Positions 18,618 to 28,356 of a stretch of 64,000 bases of DNA are shown here, piece by piece. Source of the stretch: Pseudomonas mendocina (GTDB lineage: Bacteria; Pseudomonadota; Gammaproteobacteria; Pseudomonadales; Pseudomonadaceae); the NCBI GenBank assembly GCA_037482215.1, contig CP148074.1:992001-1056000 (forward strand), in the 5' to 3' direction. How positions within the stretch are numbered: position 1 is the stretch's first letter; the number at the start of each line of letters is the position of its first letter. A program made the position numbers and the translations under genes. Below the pieces are notes generated by a model. That model did not search any database. It worked only from the letters and a program-made list of their open reading frames with translations, and was not told the DNA's origin.

Positions 18618-20735
18618 ATGTCTGCTTATAAGAAAGTCTGCCGCACCGTTTCATCCTATGGGATCCCTTTTACGTTGGCGCCGCTGTGTCTCGGCCTGCT
18701 GTCTGCCAATCAGGCCACGGCTGCTGAAACTGCTGCGGATGCCCATATCCATCTGGCTCCTGTGGTAGTGACAGGCGTGGCCCAACAATCGCCGGTAACG
18801 GTGGTGACTGACCCCAAACAGCCGCGCCAGCCAGTCCCGGCAGCCGATGGGGCGGATTATCTGAAGACTATTCCGGGTTTCAGCGCGATTCGCAGTGGCG
18901 GCAGTAATGGTGACCCGGTGTTTCGTGGCCAGTTCGGCTCACGTTTGAATATCCTCACCGATGGCGGTCAACTGCTCGGCGCTTGCCCGAACCGCATGGA
19001 CGCGCCGACTTCATACTTGTCCCCTGAAAACTTCGATCAGCTCACCGTCATTAAAGGCCCTCAAACCGTGCTGTGGGGGCCGGGCGGATCTGCCGCGACG
19101 GTCCTCTTCGAGCGCGACACTGAGCGTTTTCAAGAACTCGGCGGGCGCGTGAATGGCAGTGTGTTGGCCGGCTCCAACGGCCGCTTTGACCGCCGCCTGG
19201 ATGCAGCAGTCGGTGGCAGCGAAGGCTACATCCGCCTGCTGGCCAACTCTGCCCAGGCAGATGACTACGAAGATGGCAATGGCGACACCGTGCCGTCGCG
19301 TTGGGAAAAGTGGAACAGCGATGTGCTGCTTGGTTGGACGCCCAATGAAGACACCCTGATCGAGCTGAGCGCCGGTCGCGGTGACGGTGAAGCCCGCTAT
19401 GCCGGTCGTGGCATGGACGGCAGCCAGTTCTTGCGTGAAACCCTCGGTCTTAAGGTGCGACTGGATAACTTGGGCGACGTATTTCGTAGTCTGGAAGGGC
19501 GTGTGTATTACAACTATGCCGATCATGTGATGGATAACTTCAGCCTGCGCACGCCCAGCGGCACCGGCATGATGGGGAATCCGATGGCCAGTAATGTCGA
19601 CCGTCGTACCTTGGGCGCACGTCTGGTCGGCACCTGGGCATGGGACGACTTTGAGCTTAAAGGCGGTGTGGATGCCCAGCGCAACGAACACCGCAAACGC
19701 GGCTCCAGCTACGACATGATGACCCGCACCTACCATGACTTTGATGAGCAGCCCTGGGATAAGGATGCTGAATTCCATAACTACGGTGTGTTTGGCGAGC
19801 TGACTTGGCACCTCAGCAGCGATCAGCGCTGGATCGCTGGGGCAAGGGTAGACCGGGCTTCCGTTAAAGACTTCCGCAAAACCATTGGCAGCGGCATGAC
19901 CCTGCGTGACAACCCGACCTACGATGACACCCGCAGCGACACGCTGCCCAGCGGCTTCGTTCGTTACGAGCAAGATCTGCAAGCCATACCGGCCACTTGG
20001 TACGCGGGGCTTGGTCACACCCAGCGCTTCCCGGATTACTGGGAGCTGTTCTCCGCCAGCCCCGGCCCGGTGGGGTTCGTGCAGCCGATGGAAAGCCTGA
20101 AGCCGGAGAAAACCACCCAGCTGGATCTCGGCCTCAACTATAAGACCGAGAAACTGGAAGCCTGGGTTTCTGCCTACGCCGGGCAGGTGCGCGATTACAT
20201 CCTGTTCAGTTATTCACCCGGCATGATGCCGGGCCACACCCGTTCCGAAGCCAGCAATGTTGATGCCCGCATCATGGGTGGCGAAATGGGCGCCAGCTAT
20301 CGCCTGACAGACAACTGGAAGGCCGATGCCAGTATCGCCTACGCCTGGGGTAAGAACAGCTCGGATGGCCGGCCACTGTCACAAACCCCACCGCTGGAGG
20401 CGCGCTTTGGTCTGGGCTATGAACGCGAAAGCTGGAGTGCGGCAGCGCTGTGGCGAGTAGTCGACAGCCAGAATAGGGTCGATATCAACAAGGGCAACGT
20501 TGTCGGCAAAGACCTGGAAAAGAGCAGCGGTTTCGGCGTGTTCTCACTTAATGCTGCCTACCGCATTAGCCCGGAAGTCAAAGTCAGCGCCGGGGTGGAT
20601 AACCTCTTCGACAAGACATACAGCGAGCACCTGAACCTTGCAGGTAATGCTGGTTTTGGCTTTATTCAGGATGACCCGCAAGGCTTCAATGAGCCAGGGC
20701 GCACCCTGTGGACTAAGGTTGATTTCAGCTTCTGA
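18618..20735 (+). CDS. oprC: TonB-dependent copper receptor (OprC/NosA-like)
   Basis: The 705-aa outer-membrane protein starts with a signal peptide (MSAYKKVCRTVSSYGIP..., cleaved after QATA). A plug domain follows (DGADYLKTIPGFSAIRSGG, with the TonB-plug patterns GQFGSRLNILTDGGQ and PQTVLWGPGGSAATVLFE), then a 22-strand barrel ending in aromatic Phe (KVDFSF). Methionine-rich loops (SGTGMMGNPMASN, SYDMMTRT, SPGMMPGH) fit copper binding. The family imports copper, in part for NosZ. The start at 18618 follows GGGA and begins a proper signal sequence. It ends the copper cluster that starts at 17.1 kb. Confidence 0.9.
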   Translation: MSAYKKVCRTVSSYGIPFTLAPLCLGLLSANQATAAETAADAHIHLAPVVVTGVAQQSPVTVVTDPKQPRQPVPAADGADYLKTIPGFSAIRSGGSNGDPVFRGQFGSRLNILTDGGQLLGACPNRMDAPTSYLSPENFDQLTVIKGPQTVLWGPGGSAATVLFERDTERFQELGGRVNGSVLAGSNGRFDRRLDAAVGGSEGYIRLLANSAQADDYEDGNGDTVPSRWEKWNSDVLLGWTPNEDTLIELSAGRGDGEARYAGRGMDGSQFLRETLGLKVRLDNLGDVFRSLEGRVYYNYADHVMDNFSLRTPSGTGMMGNPMASNVDRRTLGARLVGTWAWDDFELKGGVDAQRNEHRKRGSSYDMMTRTYHDFDEQPWDKDAEFHNYGVFGELTWHLSSDQRWIAGARVDRASVKDFRKTIGSGMTLRDNPTYDDTRSDTLPSGFVRYEQDLQAIPATWYAGLGHTQRFPDYWELFSASPGPVGFVQPMESLKPEKTTQLDLGLNYKTEKLEAWVSAYAGQVRDYILFSYSPGMMPGHTRSEASNVDARIMGGEMGASYRLTDNWKADASIAYAWGKNSSDGRPLSQTPPLEARFGLGYERESWSAAALWRVVDSQNRVDINKGNVVGKDLEKSSGFGVFSLNAAYRISPEVKVSAGVDNLFDKTYSEHLNLAGNAGFGFIQDDPQGFNEPGRTLWTKVDFSF

Positions 20736-20752
20736 TCTGCGTGCGATAACAC

Positions 20753-20809
20753 TTCGCGGCTGAAGCCGCCCCTACAAGAATGCGCTGTAGGAACAGCTTC
20801 AGTCGCGAA
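20753..20809. repeat. Pair of inverted REP-like elements
   Basis: TTCGCGGCTGAAGCCGCC...CCTACA (20753-20776) and the inverted TGTAGGAACAGCTTCAGTCGCGAA (20786-20809) face each other. This is the usual form of pseudomonad REP doublets (GTAG head plus imperfect palindrome). It lies between convergent oprC and the deaminase gene and may also slow transcription. Confidence 0.75.
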
Positions 20810-20871
20810 TAAACGTTATGGAGGGTGGGTAAAGCCTTGCAGTGATTTACCCATACTTCGGTATCTGGGGA

Positions 20872-21831
<960 letters not shown>

Positions 21832-22010
21832 TCATAAGAAAAGCCGGATATTCTAACCGCTTGGTCAGGTTTTTCCTGTCTTTCCTGCGGGTGTCGGTCT
21901 GATTATTCAGGGCGGTGATCAGCATCCTGATCGCTTTAGACAAGCAGGAGAACAACTTCAAGGTTAGCGTGGCGTAGCCGAGTACTGAGGGAAAGTGGAC
22001 GACAGGTGTT

Positions 22011-22595
22011 CTACAGCGGTTTCAACAGGCTGCGCCCGCGGCTGATATCAGCCAGCACGCGTTGCAGGGCTTCGGTGCGCTGCGGGGGCAGGGCGAGTTC
22101 CAGCTCAGCGCCGCTGGCGTCGTAGGTTTCGCTGACCAGCAGACAGTCGAGATCGCCAAGGCGGGCTTTTAATACCGGCAGTTCAGCGAACAGGCAGTGG
22201 CAGCGGTAGTGGGTACGGGCAACCAACTCTTGGCGTTGCGCCGCTTGTAGGCATTTATTGGCACTGCCGCCGTAGGCGCGAGCGAGGCCGCCGGTGCCGA
22301 GTTGAATGCCGCCGTACCAGCGGATCACCAGTACAGCGACCTGGTCGCAATCCTGCCCTTCGATGGCAGCCAGAATTGGGCGCCCAGCGGTGCCGCCGGG
22401 TTCGCCGTCGTCATTGAAACGGTATTGATTACCGACTTTCCAGGCCCAGCAATTGTGGGTGGCAGCTGGGTCACTGTTGGCTGCAATAAACGCCATGGCC
22501 GCCTCCGCACTGGTGGCTGGGGCGGCGAGAGCGATAAAGCGGCTTTTACGGATTTCTTCGCGGTATTCGCAGGGTTCAAGCAGGGTGAAGGGCAT
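22011..22595 (-). CDS. yigZ: YigZ/IMPACT-family protein
   Basis: The 194-aa protein has the UPF0029 N-terminal domain with the signature DDGEPGGTAGRPIL and the second region LVIRWYGGIQLGTGGLARAYG, both strong identifiers. A ferredoxin-like C-terminal domain (DUF1949) follows. Family members bind nucleic acid or ribosomes and affect stress responses, but the bacterial role is unsettled. The start MPFTLLEP at 22595 lies inside the end of the RutR-like gene (20-bp overlap), so they are translationally coupled. Confidence 0.88.
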   Translation of the reverse strand: MPFTLLEPCEYREEIRKSRFIALAAPATSAEAAMAFIAANSDPAATHNCWAWKVGNQYRFNDDGEPGGTAGRPILAAIEGQDCDQVAVLVIRWYGGIQLGTGGLARAYGGSANKCLQAAQRQELVARTHYRCHCLFAELPVLKARLGDLDCLLVSETYDASGAELELALPPQRTEALQRVLADISRGRSLLKPL

Positions 22596-23256
22596 CGGTA
22601 TGTTCAGGCAGCTTAATGCCACAGCCTTTAAGAATGATGTGCACCAGATTATCAGATGCCTGCTCGAAGTTCGCTTTGGTCATACGGGCGTGACCGGTTA
22701 CACGGCCGATCTGTGAGGCGAAGTCTGCGTAGTGCTGGGTGCTGCTCCACAGCATGAAAATAAGATGGGTCGGGTCGATCGGGTCCATCTTTCCGGCTTT
22801 TTGCCAGGCTTCGAACACTGCAACCCGGCCTTGGAACCAGTTGCGGTAATCCTGGCCTAGCATGGTGGCGAGGATTTCGCCGCCGCTGATCACTTCCATC
22901 GCATAGATACGCGAGGCTTTGGGGTGACGGCGGGCGTGTTCCATTTTTGCGCAAATGTAGGTGGAGAGCGCTTCGTACGGGTCATCCTCAGCGGTGACGC
23001 TGTCGAAGGAGGTGTCCCACAGCTTAAGGATGTTGAGCAAGACAGCTTTGTACAGGTCCAGCTTGTTGCCAAAGTAGTAATGCAGATTTGCCTTGGGCAA
23101 GCCGACATTCTGGGCAATGGTATTCATGCTGGTGCCCTTGAAGCCATGGCGCGCGAATTCCTCTTCGGCGGCCTTGATAATGGCTTCTTTATTTTTCTGT
23201 CGGATTCGGCCAACAGGTTTTTCAACAGAAATAGGGGTTGGTGCGGCAGCGTTCAT
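22576..23256 (-). CDS. TetR-family regulator of the RutR type
   Basis: The 226-aa protein has a TetR helix-turn-helix (MNTIAQNVGLPKANLHYYFGNKLDLY, about residues 45-70). Its C-terminal ligand domain closely resembles E. coli RutR, with the shared pattern PIDPTHLIFMLWSSTQHYADFA. RutR senses uracil and thymine and controls pyrimidine breakdown, whose end product is beta-alanine. Nearby bau genes for beta-alanine and a purine deaminase make a nitrogen-catabolism role plausible, but the effector is inference. It precedes yigZ with a 20-bp overlap. Confidence 0.85.
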   Translation of the reverse strand: MNAAAPTPISVEKPVGRIRQKNKEAIIKAAEEEFARHGFKGTSMNTIAQNVGLPKANLHYYFGNKLDLYKAVLLNILKLWDTSFDSVTAEDDPYEALSTYICAKMEHARRHPKASRIYAMEVISGGEILATMLGQDYRNWFQGRVAVFEAWQKAGKMDPIDPTHLIFMLWSSTQHYADFASQIGRVTGHARMTKANFEQASDNLVHIILKGCGIKLPEHTDALHPA

Positions 23257-23432
23257 AGTAGTTGTTAGAGGCTATTAGGGCTGAATAGGTGCACTGATAC
23301 CCCAGTACCACATGAATGACAAGGTTTAGTGCCTGACGATATTGAAAGTTCACAAGTTTCAGGTAGTTAGGCATGCGTGTGGTGCGAGTTATGGGGGGCT
23401 TGCACGCTGTTGGTGCAATACGGCAGTAAAAA

Positions 23433-23457
23433 GCGGCGCCAACAACGTTGGCGCCGC
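23433..23457 (-). terminator. Strong intrinsic terminator of the chemoreceptor gene
   Basis: GCGGCGCCAAC (23433-23443) and GTTGGCGCCGC (23447-23457) form an 11-bp perfect stem with a 3-base loop. Read on the minus strand it is followed by TTTTTA. It lies 8 bp past the stop of the minus-strand chemoreceptor. Confidence 0.9.
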
Positions 23458-23464
23458 CTGATGC

Positions 23465-25465
23465 TCAGACTTTGAAGGCCGCGATCAGCTTGTGCAGGTC
23501 GCGGGTCATGCCGGCCAGTTCGTCACTGATGTTCACGGTGCTTTGCGCCTCAATGGCATTGCTGTCGCTGAGCTTTTTGATTTCCAGCGTGTTCTGCTCA
23601 ACACCCTGTACCACTGTGGCTTGCTGTTCAGCGGCCGAGGCGATCTGAATGTTGTGGTCAATGATCTGGTCCATGCTGCCGGTAATCTGTTCAAAGATGC
23701 TGGCTGTCAGGTTGATCTGTTCCACGCTCTGCGCCGCACTGTGGTGGCTGCCGCGGATGGTTTTCACTGCATCGCTGACCTGCACGCGCAAGCGCTCGAT
23801 GGTCTGGTCAATCTCTCCTGTCAGCTGATGTGAGCGGATGGCGAGGCTGCGGACCTCATCTGCCACCACCGCAAAACCGCGCCCCTGTTCGCCTGCGCGA
23901 GCCGCTTCAATAGCTGCATTCAGGGCCAACAGGTTGGTTTGTTCGGCAACGCTTTTGATCAGGTCAACGGCTTTGGCGATCTCTTGGCTTTCAAGCTCTA
24001 CCGAGGTAATCGCACGGATGGAGTCGTCCATCTCAGAGAAGAGCTGGTTGATGCGCTGAACAGCGTGCCCAACCTGCGTGCGTCCCTCGCGGCATTTGTC
24101 GCCAGCCATATTGGCTTTCTCGGCGGTTACGTGGGAGTTACGGCTTACTTCCTGCACGTTGCTCACCAGTTCGCTCATGGAGGTGGCAATCAGCTCCAGT
24201 TCGCGGGCTTGCTGTTGGATGCTGTTTTGGCTGGTGGAGGATATATCGCTGACGTTCTGCGCCTTGCTGCGGGTCGACTCAGAGAAGGTGGCCACTTCGC
24301 GGATCAGTTGGCTGACGCGACTTTGCATCTCGTTGAAGTCATTGGCCAGATCGCCCAACTCATCTCGGGCCTGAGTGCGCAGGGACTGCATCAGATCGCC
24401 TTCGGCCATGCGCCGGGTTGCCGTGGTGATGTCACGGATGGCTTGGCGCACGGACAGATAAAAACCGATAAACAAGTACACCAGCAACAGGACAACCAAC
24501 CCCAGTGTCACGGCCCAAAACACCAGCGCGCGTAGGTTTTCGTTGATGCGCGCCTGCAACAGGCTGGAGGTTTCGCTGAGTAGAATGTCTTTAGCTTGGT
24601 TGAGCATGTCGACCTGCGGCAACGCATCGTCGTAGCGGGTCTTCCAGCGCTCCTGACCTTCCAGATCGAAATAGCCGCTTTTGGTGTACACATCGACGAC
24701 GTTGCGTTTGTACGCCTCAGCGGCTTGTTTGGCTGCTTCAGTCATCAGGTTGATGGCATCTGGGTTGCCTTTACTGGCGGTTCTGTTCGCGTACAGCTCT
24801 AGCGCAGGCAGTTGATTGACGATAGTTGGGCGCGTGGTGGATTCGAGATAGCCATAGGCCGACAGATAAGCCGAGAAGGTGCGGGTGTTATTCATCACCT
24901 CGTACAGCGGCATCAGTTGTGTGAGCAGCAGATTGACGTTGCGGTAGATACGCGGGTCGCTGTCCTGGCTCAGTTTGGTTGCGGCGGCAATCTCGCTGAT
25001 ATTGCCGCTAAAGGTGTACAGATAGCGGCCATGGGCGATCATTTGCGCGCTGAGGCCTTGGGTGCCCAGCTTCTTTTTGTCGACTTCAAGGCCCGGGTCT
25101 TCGGTTGGGCTTAGCAAGTTCTCAAAGATCGGATCGTGCAACTGCTCATTCAACGCCTTGGCGTTTTGGGTAAAGGTTTGGCTGTGCTCATTGAGCATTT
25201 TGCTGACGTCATCTTTGTTACGCGCATAACTGACAACGTGCAGGCCACTTAGCTCGTAGGCGTGGTGGTAGACCGGGAGATACTTCTCAATAGCTTGGAG
25301 GCCCTGCATTTCTAAGCGCGATTGCTCAAGTACGGCATTCAAATCTGCAAGTTTGCTGATTGACAGGCCGCAGTAGGGCAGCATGAACAAGGCGAAAATC
25401 AGCATGAACTTATGGGCATAACGCGCGCGGTTCATGAGGGCCAGAACCGGTGTGAAGAAGTGCAT
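23465..25465 (-). CDS. Methyl-accepting chemotaxis protein
   Basis: The 666-aa receptor has TM1 near the N-terminus ([15 protein letters not shown]), a long periplasmic helical domain (about residues 40-305), TM2 ([21 protein letters not shown]) and a HAMP domain ([20 protein letters not shown]). The signalling tip is visible in [20 protein letters not shown], followed by [21 protein letters not shown]. It ends [13 protein letters not shown] without a CheR-tethering pentapeptide. N-terminal features recall the CttP-like group of pseudomonads (inference only). Ligand unknown. It stands alone with its own terminator and is not part of the che operon at 45 kb. Confidence 0.92.
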   Translation of the reverse strand: MHFFTPVLALMNRARYAHKFMLIFALFMLPYCGLSISKLADLNAVLEQSRLEMQGLQAIEKYLPVYHHAYELSGLHVVSYARNKDDVSKMLNEHSQTFTQNAKALNEQLHDPIFENLLSPTEDPGLEVDKKKLGTQGLSAQMIAHGRYLYTFSGNISEIAAATKLSQDSDPRIYRNVNLLLTQLMPLYEVMNNTRTFSAYLSAYGYLESTTRPTIVNQLPALELYANRTASKGNPDAINLMTEAAKQAAEAYKRNVVDVYTKSGYFDLEGQERWKTRYDDALPQVDMLNQAKDILLSETSSLLQARINENLRALVFWAVTLGLVVLLLVYLFIGFYLSVRQAIRDITTATRRMAEGDLMQSLRTQARDELGDLANDFNEMQSRVSQLIREVATFSESTRSKAQNVSDISSTSQNSIQQQARELELIATSMSELVSNVQEVSRNSHVTAEKANMAGDKCREGRTQVGHAVQRINQLFSEMDDSIRAITSVELESQEIAKAVDLIKSVAEQTNLLALNAAIEAARAGEQGRGFAVVADEVRSLAIRSHQLTGEIDQTIERLRVQVSDAVKTIRGSHHSAAQSVEQINLTASIFEQITGSMDQIIDHNIQIASAAEQQATVVQGVEQNTLEIKKLSDSNAIEAQSTVNISDELAGMTRDLHKLIAAFKV

Positions 25466-25634
25466 CGTCCGTCGCTCTCTAATTATTTAGTTTTATCGGC
25501 AAGCTACTTAAGGAACGGGGCATTCGTTGATGCGTTATCGGGCTGCCTCGTCTTGTGGCGTTTTGATAGCAAGAATCTTGCCGTCATTTAACTGCCGTTG
25601 AGACGTTGACAAAATTTGCGCCGCTCTAGGCCGT

Positions 25635-26546
25635 TCAGGCCAGCTCGTTCAAGAAGCTTTCCAGCACTAAATGTGCTCTGCGGCCTTTACGGGTCACGGC
25701 TCCGAGGCTGATGTCGTAATAGCGAGTGGCGGGTTTGAGTGCGCGCAATCGACCCTCTCGCACCCAGACCTGCGCGTAGTGATCCGGTAGGTAACCTATA
25801 TAACGCCCGGTCAGTAACAGGAAGGCCACACCTTCACGGTCAGAGGCGCTGGCCGTGCAGTTGAGCACCTGATAATGGCTCTGCACATCTGGCGGCAGGC
25901 GGAAGGTCGGCGCGATCGCTTCCTGCGTGTTGAGGCGTTCATCTTCCAGCTGGTTGTCATCCACATAAAACAACGGATGGCCCACGGCGCAATACAACAG
26001 TGAGCGTTCTTCATACAGGCTCTGGTATTCCAAGCCAGACAGCGCGCCCACCTGCGGCACTACGCCAATGTGCAGGCGGCCATCGAGAATCCCTTGCTCA
26101 ACCTCTGACGGTGTCGTCATACGGATGTTGATGCGTACATCCGGGCCACGCTCCTTAAGGCGGGAGAGGGCGTTGGTGATCAGCATGTGCGGGATGGTCA
26201 CCAGGTTATCGGTCAGGCCGATGTTCAGCTCGCCGCGCAAGTGCTGGTGCAGGCCGTTTACCTCCGTACGGAAGCTTTCAAGCGCCGCTAACAGTTGCAT
26301 CGAACTCTGGTACACCTCGCGGCCTTCCTCCGTCAGGGCAAAGCCTGCCCGGCCGCGCTGGCACAAGCGTAGGCCCAGGCGCTGTTCCAAGTCGCTCATC
26401 TGTTGGCTGATGGCCGAGCGGCCAATCCCCAGCGCGCTTTCAGCGGCGGAGAAACCGCCGCACTCAACCACGGTGCGAAAGAGTTTGATCAGGCGGATGT
26501 CAAAGTCGCTGACTTGGGCAAGAGGTTCCGGGCGGCGTGTGCTCAT
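25635..26546 (-). CDS. bauR: BauR, LysR-type activator of beta-alanine catabolism
   Basis: The 303-aa protein has an N-terminal LysR winged helix (FRTVVECGGFSAAESALGIGRSAISQQMSDLEQRLGLRL, about residues 23-61) and a periplasmic-binding-type effector domain. It is divergent from bauA, exactly as bauR in P. aeruginosa, where it activates bauABCD in response to beta-alanine. The intervening 121 bp hold a dyad suited to a LysR dimer. Effector identity follows from this synteny, not from binding residues. Confidence 0.9.
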   Translation of the reverse strand: MSTRRPEPLAQVSDFDIRLIKLFRTVVECGGFSAAESALGIGRSAISQQMSDLEQRLGLRLCQRGRAGFALTEEGREVYQSSMQLLAALESFRTEVNGLHQHLRGELNIGLTDNLVTIPHMLITNALSRLKERGPDVRINIRMTTPSEVEQGILDGRLHIGVVPQVGALSGLEYQSLYEERSLLYCAVGHPLFYVDDNQLEDERLNTQEAIAPTFRLPPDVQSHYQVLNCTASASDREGVAFLLLTGRYIGYLPDHYAQVWVREGRLRALKPATRYYDISLGAVTRKGRRAHLVLESFLNELA

Positions 26547-26667
26547 AGTTTAGTGGCTGCTTAACTAAAGATATAAAGAGTCATGTTTTCCTGACTCTAA
26601 GCCTCTGGCACCTTTGACTGCAACTGCTTCTCTTACAAAAACACCGTCTGTCCTTGCGAGGCCACAC
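26547..26667. promoter_or_regulatory. bauR-bauA divergent control region with LysR-type dyad
   Basis: TTTAGT (26549-26554) and ACTAAA (26564-26569) form a perfect inverted repeat with a 9-base spacer, sitting just upstream of the bauR ATG. The size and AT-rich flanks match LysR operators (T-N11-A form). BauR would bind here to autoregulate and to activate bauA. GAGG precedes the bauA ATG. Confidence 0.6.
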
Positions 26668-28014
26668 ATGAACATGCCGCAGACTGCTATGCCATCCGTA
26701 ACCAGCGAGTTGAATCTCGACGCTCACTGGATGCCGTTCTCCGCTAATCGTCAGTTCAAGCGTGACCCGCGCATGATCGTGGCTGCCGATGGCAACTACT
26801 TCATTGATGACAAAGGCCGTCGCGTATTCGACAGCCTGTCCGGTCTGTGGACCTGCGGCGCTGGTCACAACCGCGCTGAAATCCAGCAAGCCGTGGCCAA
26901 GCAACTGAGCACCCTGGATTACGCTCCAGGCTTCCAGTACGGCCATCCGCTGTCCTTCCAACTGGCTGAGAAGATCGCTGAGATCATGCCAGCAGGTCTG
27001 GACCACGTGTTCTACACCGGCTCAGGCTCCGAGTGTGCCGACACCTCGGTGAAAATGGCCCGTGCCTACTGGCGCCTGAAAGGCCAGCCAAGCAAAACTA
27101 AATTCATTGGCCGTGCTCGCGGCTACCACGGCGTGAACATCGCCGGTACCAGCCTGGGCGGCATTGGCGGTAACCGCAAAATGTTCGGCCAGATGATGGA
27201 CGCTGACCACCTGCCGCACACCCTGCAACCGAACATGGCCTTCACCAAAGGCATGGCGCAAACCGGTGGTGTGGAACTGGCTAACGAGCTGCTGAAACTG
27301 ATCGAACTGCACGACGCCTCCAACATTGCTGCGGTGATCGTTGAGCCGATGTCCGGTTCTGCCGGTGCCATCGTGCCGCCGGTTGGCTACCTGCAACGTC
27401 TGCGTGAAATCTGCACCCAGCACAACATCCTGCTCATCTTCGACGAAGTGATCACCGCTTACGGCCGTATGGGCAAGTGGACTGGTGCTGAATACTTCGG
27501 CGTTACCCCAGACATCATGAACACCGCCAAGCAGGTCACCAACGGTGCGATTCCGCTGGGCGCTGTGATCGCCACCGGCGAGATCTACAACACCTTTATG
27601 AACCAGCCGACCCCAGAGCACATGGTTGAGTTCGGCCACGGTTACACCTATTCGGGTCACCCGGTTGCCATGGCGGCAGGCCTGGCGACTCTGGAGCTGC
27701 TCAAGCGCGACAACCTCATCGAACAATCCGCTGCCCTGGCGCCGGTATTCGAAGAGAAACTGCACTCGCTCAAAGGCACCAAGAACGTCGTCGACATCCG
27801 TAACTGTGGCCTGGCCGGTGCAATTCAGATTGCCCCGCGTGATGGCGATGCAGTGATCCGTCCGTTCGAAGCCGGTATCAAACTGTGGAACGCAGGCTTC
27901 TACGTCCGCTTCGGTGGCGACACCCTGCAGTTTGGCCCAACCTTCAACACCACACCTGAGCAGCTGGACACCCTGTTCAACGCCGTGGGCGACATACTGG
28001 CGGTGCTTGACTAA
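26668..28014 (+). CDS. bauA: BauA, beta-alanine:pyruvate aminotransferase
   Basis: The 448-aa class III aminotransferase converts beta-alanine plus pyruvate to malonate semialdehyde and alanine in the cytoplasm. The PLP lysine is Lys288 (MNTAKQVTNG); GSGSECADTSVKMAR binds the phosphate, and IFDEVITAYGR holds the Asp that contacts the pyridine nitrogen. Length equals the P. aeruginosa enzyme. The start at 26668 (MNMPQTAMP) has GAGG 6 bases upstream; an upstream in-frame codon lacks such a site. Its stop overlaps bauB (TAATG). Confidence 0.95.
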   Translation: MNMPQTAMPSVTSELNLDAHWMPFSANRQFKRDPRMIVAADGNYFIDDKGRRVFDSLSGLWTCGAGHNRAEIQQAVAKQLSTLDYAPGFQYGHPLSFQLAEKIAEIMPAGLDHVFYTGSGSECADTSVKMARAYWRLKGQPSKTKFIGRARGYHGVNIAGTSLGGIGGNRKMFGQMMDADHLPHTLQPNMAFTKGMAQTGGVELANELLKLIELHDASNIAAVIVEPMSGSAGAIVPPVGYLQRLREICTQHNILLIFDEVITAYGRMGKWTGAEYFGVTPDIMNTAKQVTNGAIPLGAVIATGEIYNTFMNQPTPEHMVEFGHGYTYSGHPVAMAAGLATLELLKRDNLIEQSAALAPVFEEKLHSLKGTKNVVDIRNCGLAGAIQIAPRDGDAVIRPFEAGIKLWNAGFYVRFGGDTLQFGPTFNTTPEQLDTLFNAVGDILAVLD

Positions 28015-28301
28015 TGAGCCAGCGCCCACAAGCAGTACCGACCGTACAAGTCGACAACGACGAAGTCATCGTCACCGAATGGCGCTTTGCACCGGGGGCC
28101 GAAACTGGCCACCACCGCCACGGTTATGACTATGTGGTGGTGCCGATGACCAATGGCACCCTGCTGCTGGAAACCCCAGAGGGCGACAAGCGCGCTCCGC
28201 TGGTGGCCGGGCAGGCTTACTTCCGCAAGGCCGGGGTATGCCACAACGTAATTAACGACACCGACCATGAAGTGGTCTTTGTCGAAACCGAGATCAAGTG
28301 A
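28014..28301 (+). CDS. bauB: BauB, small cupin protein of the beta-alanine operon
   Basis: The 95-aa protein is a single cupin: metal-ligand motif GHHRHGYDYVVVPM (cupin motif 1, His-rich) and a second motif near AGVCHNVINDTDHEVVF. Such cupins bind a divalent metal and a small acid. Here it could protect or bind the reactive semialdehyde, but function is unproven. It is translationally coupled to bauA and precedes bauC. In P. aeruginosa the same gene sits in the same place. Confidence 0.85.
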   Translation: MSQRPQAVPTVQVDNDEVIVTEWRFAPGAETGHHRHGYDYVVVPMTNGTLLLETPEGDKRAPLVAGQAYFRKAGVCHNVINDTDHEVVFVETEIK

Positions 28302-28356
28302 TCTTCACGGGCTGCCAGCGGGCAGCCCGATTCAAGAACAAGTAAGTGAGGTTTGC

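Noticed and set aside
19011..20018. 335-aa open frame antisense to the OprC-like receptor
   Set aside because: Shadow frame; receptor motifs are unambiguous on the plus strand.
27022..28029. 335-aa open frame antisense to bauA
   Set aside because: Shadow of bauA, with no start signal or known motif.
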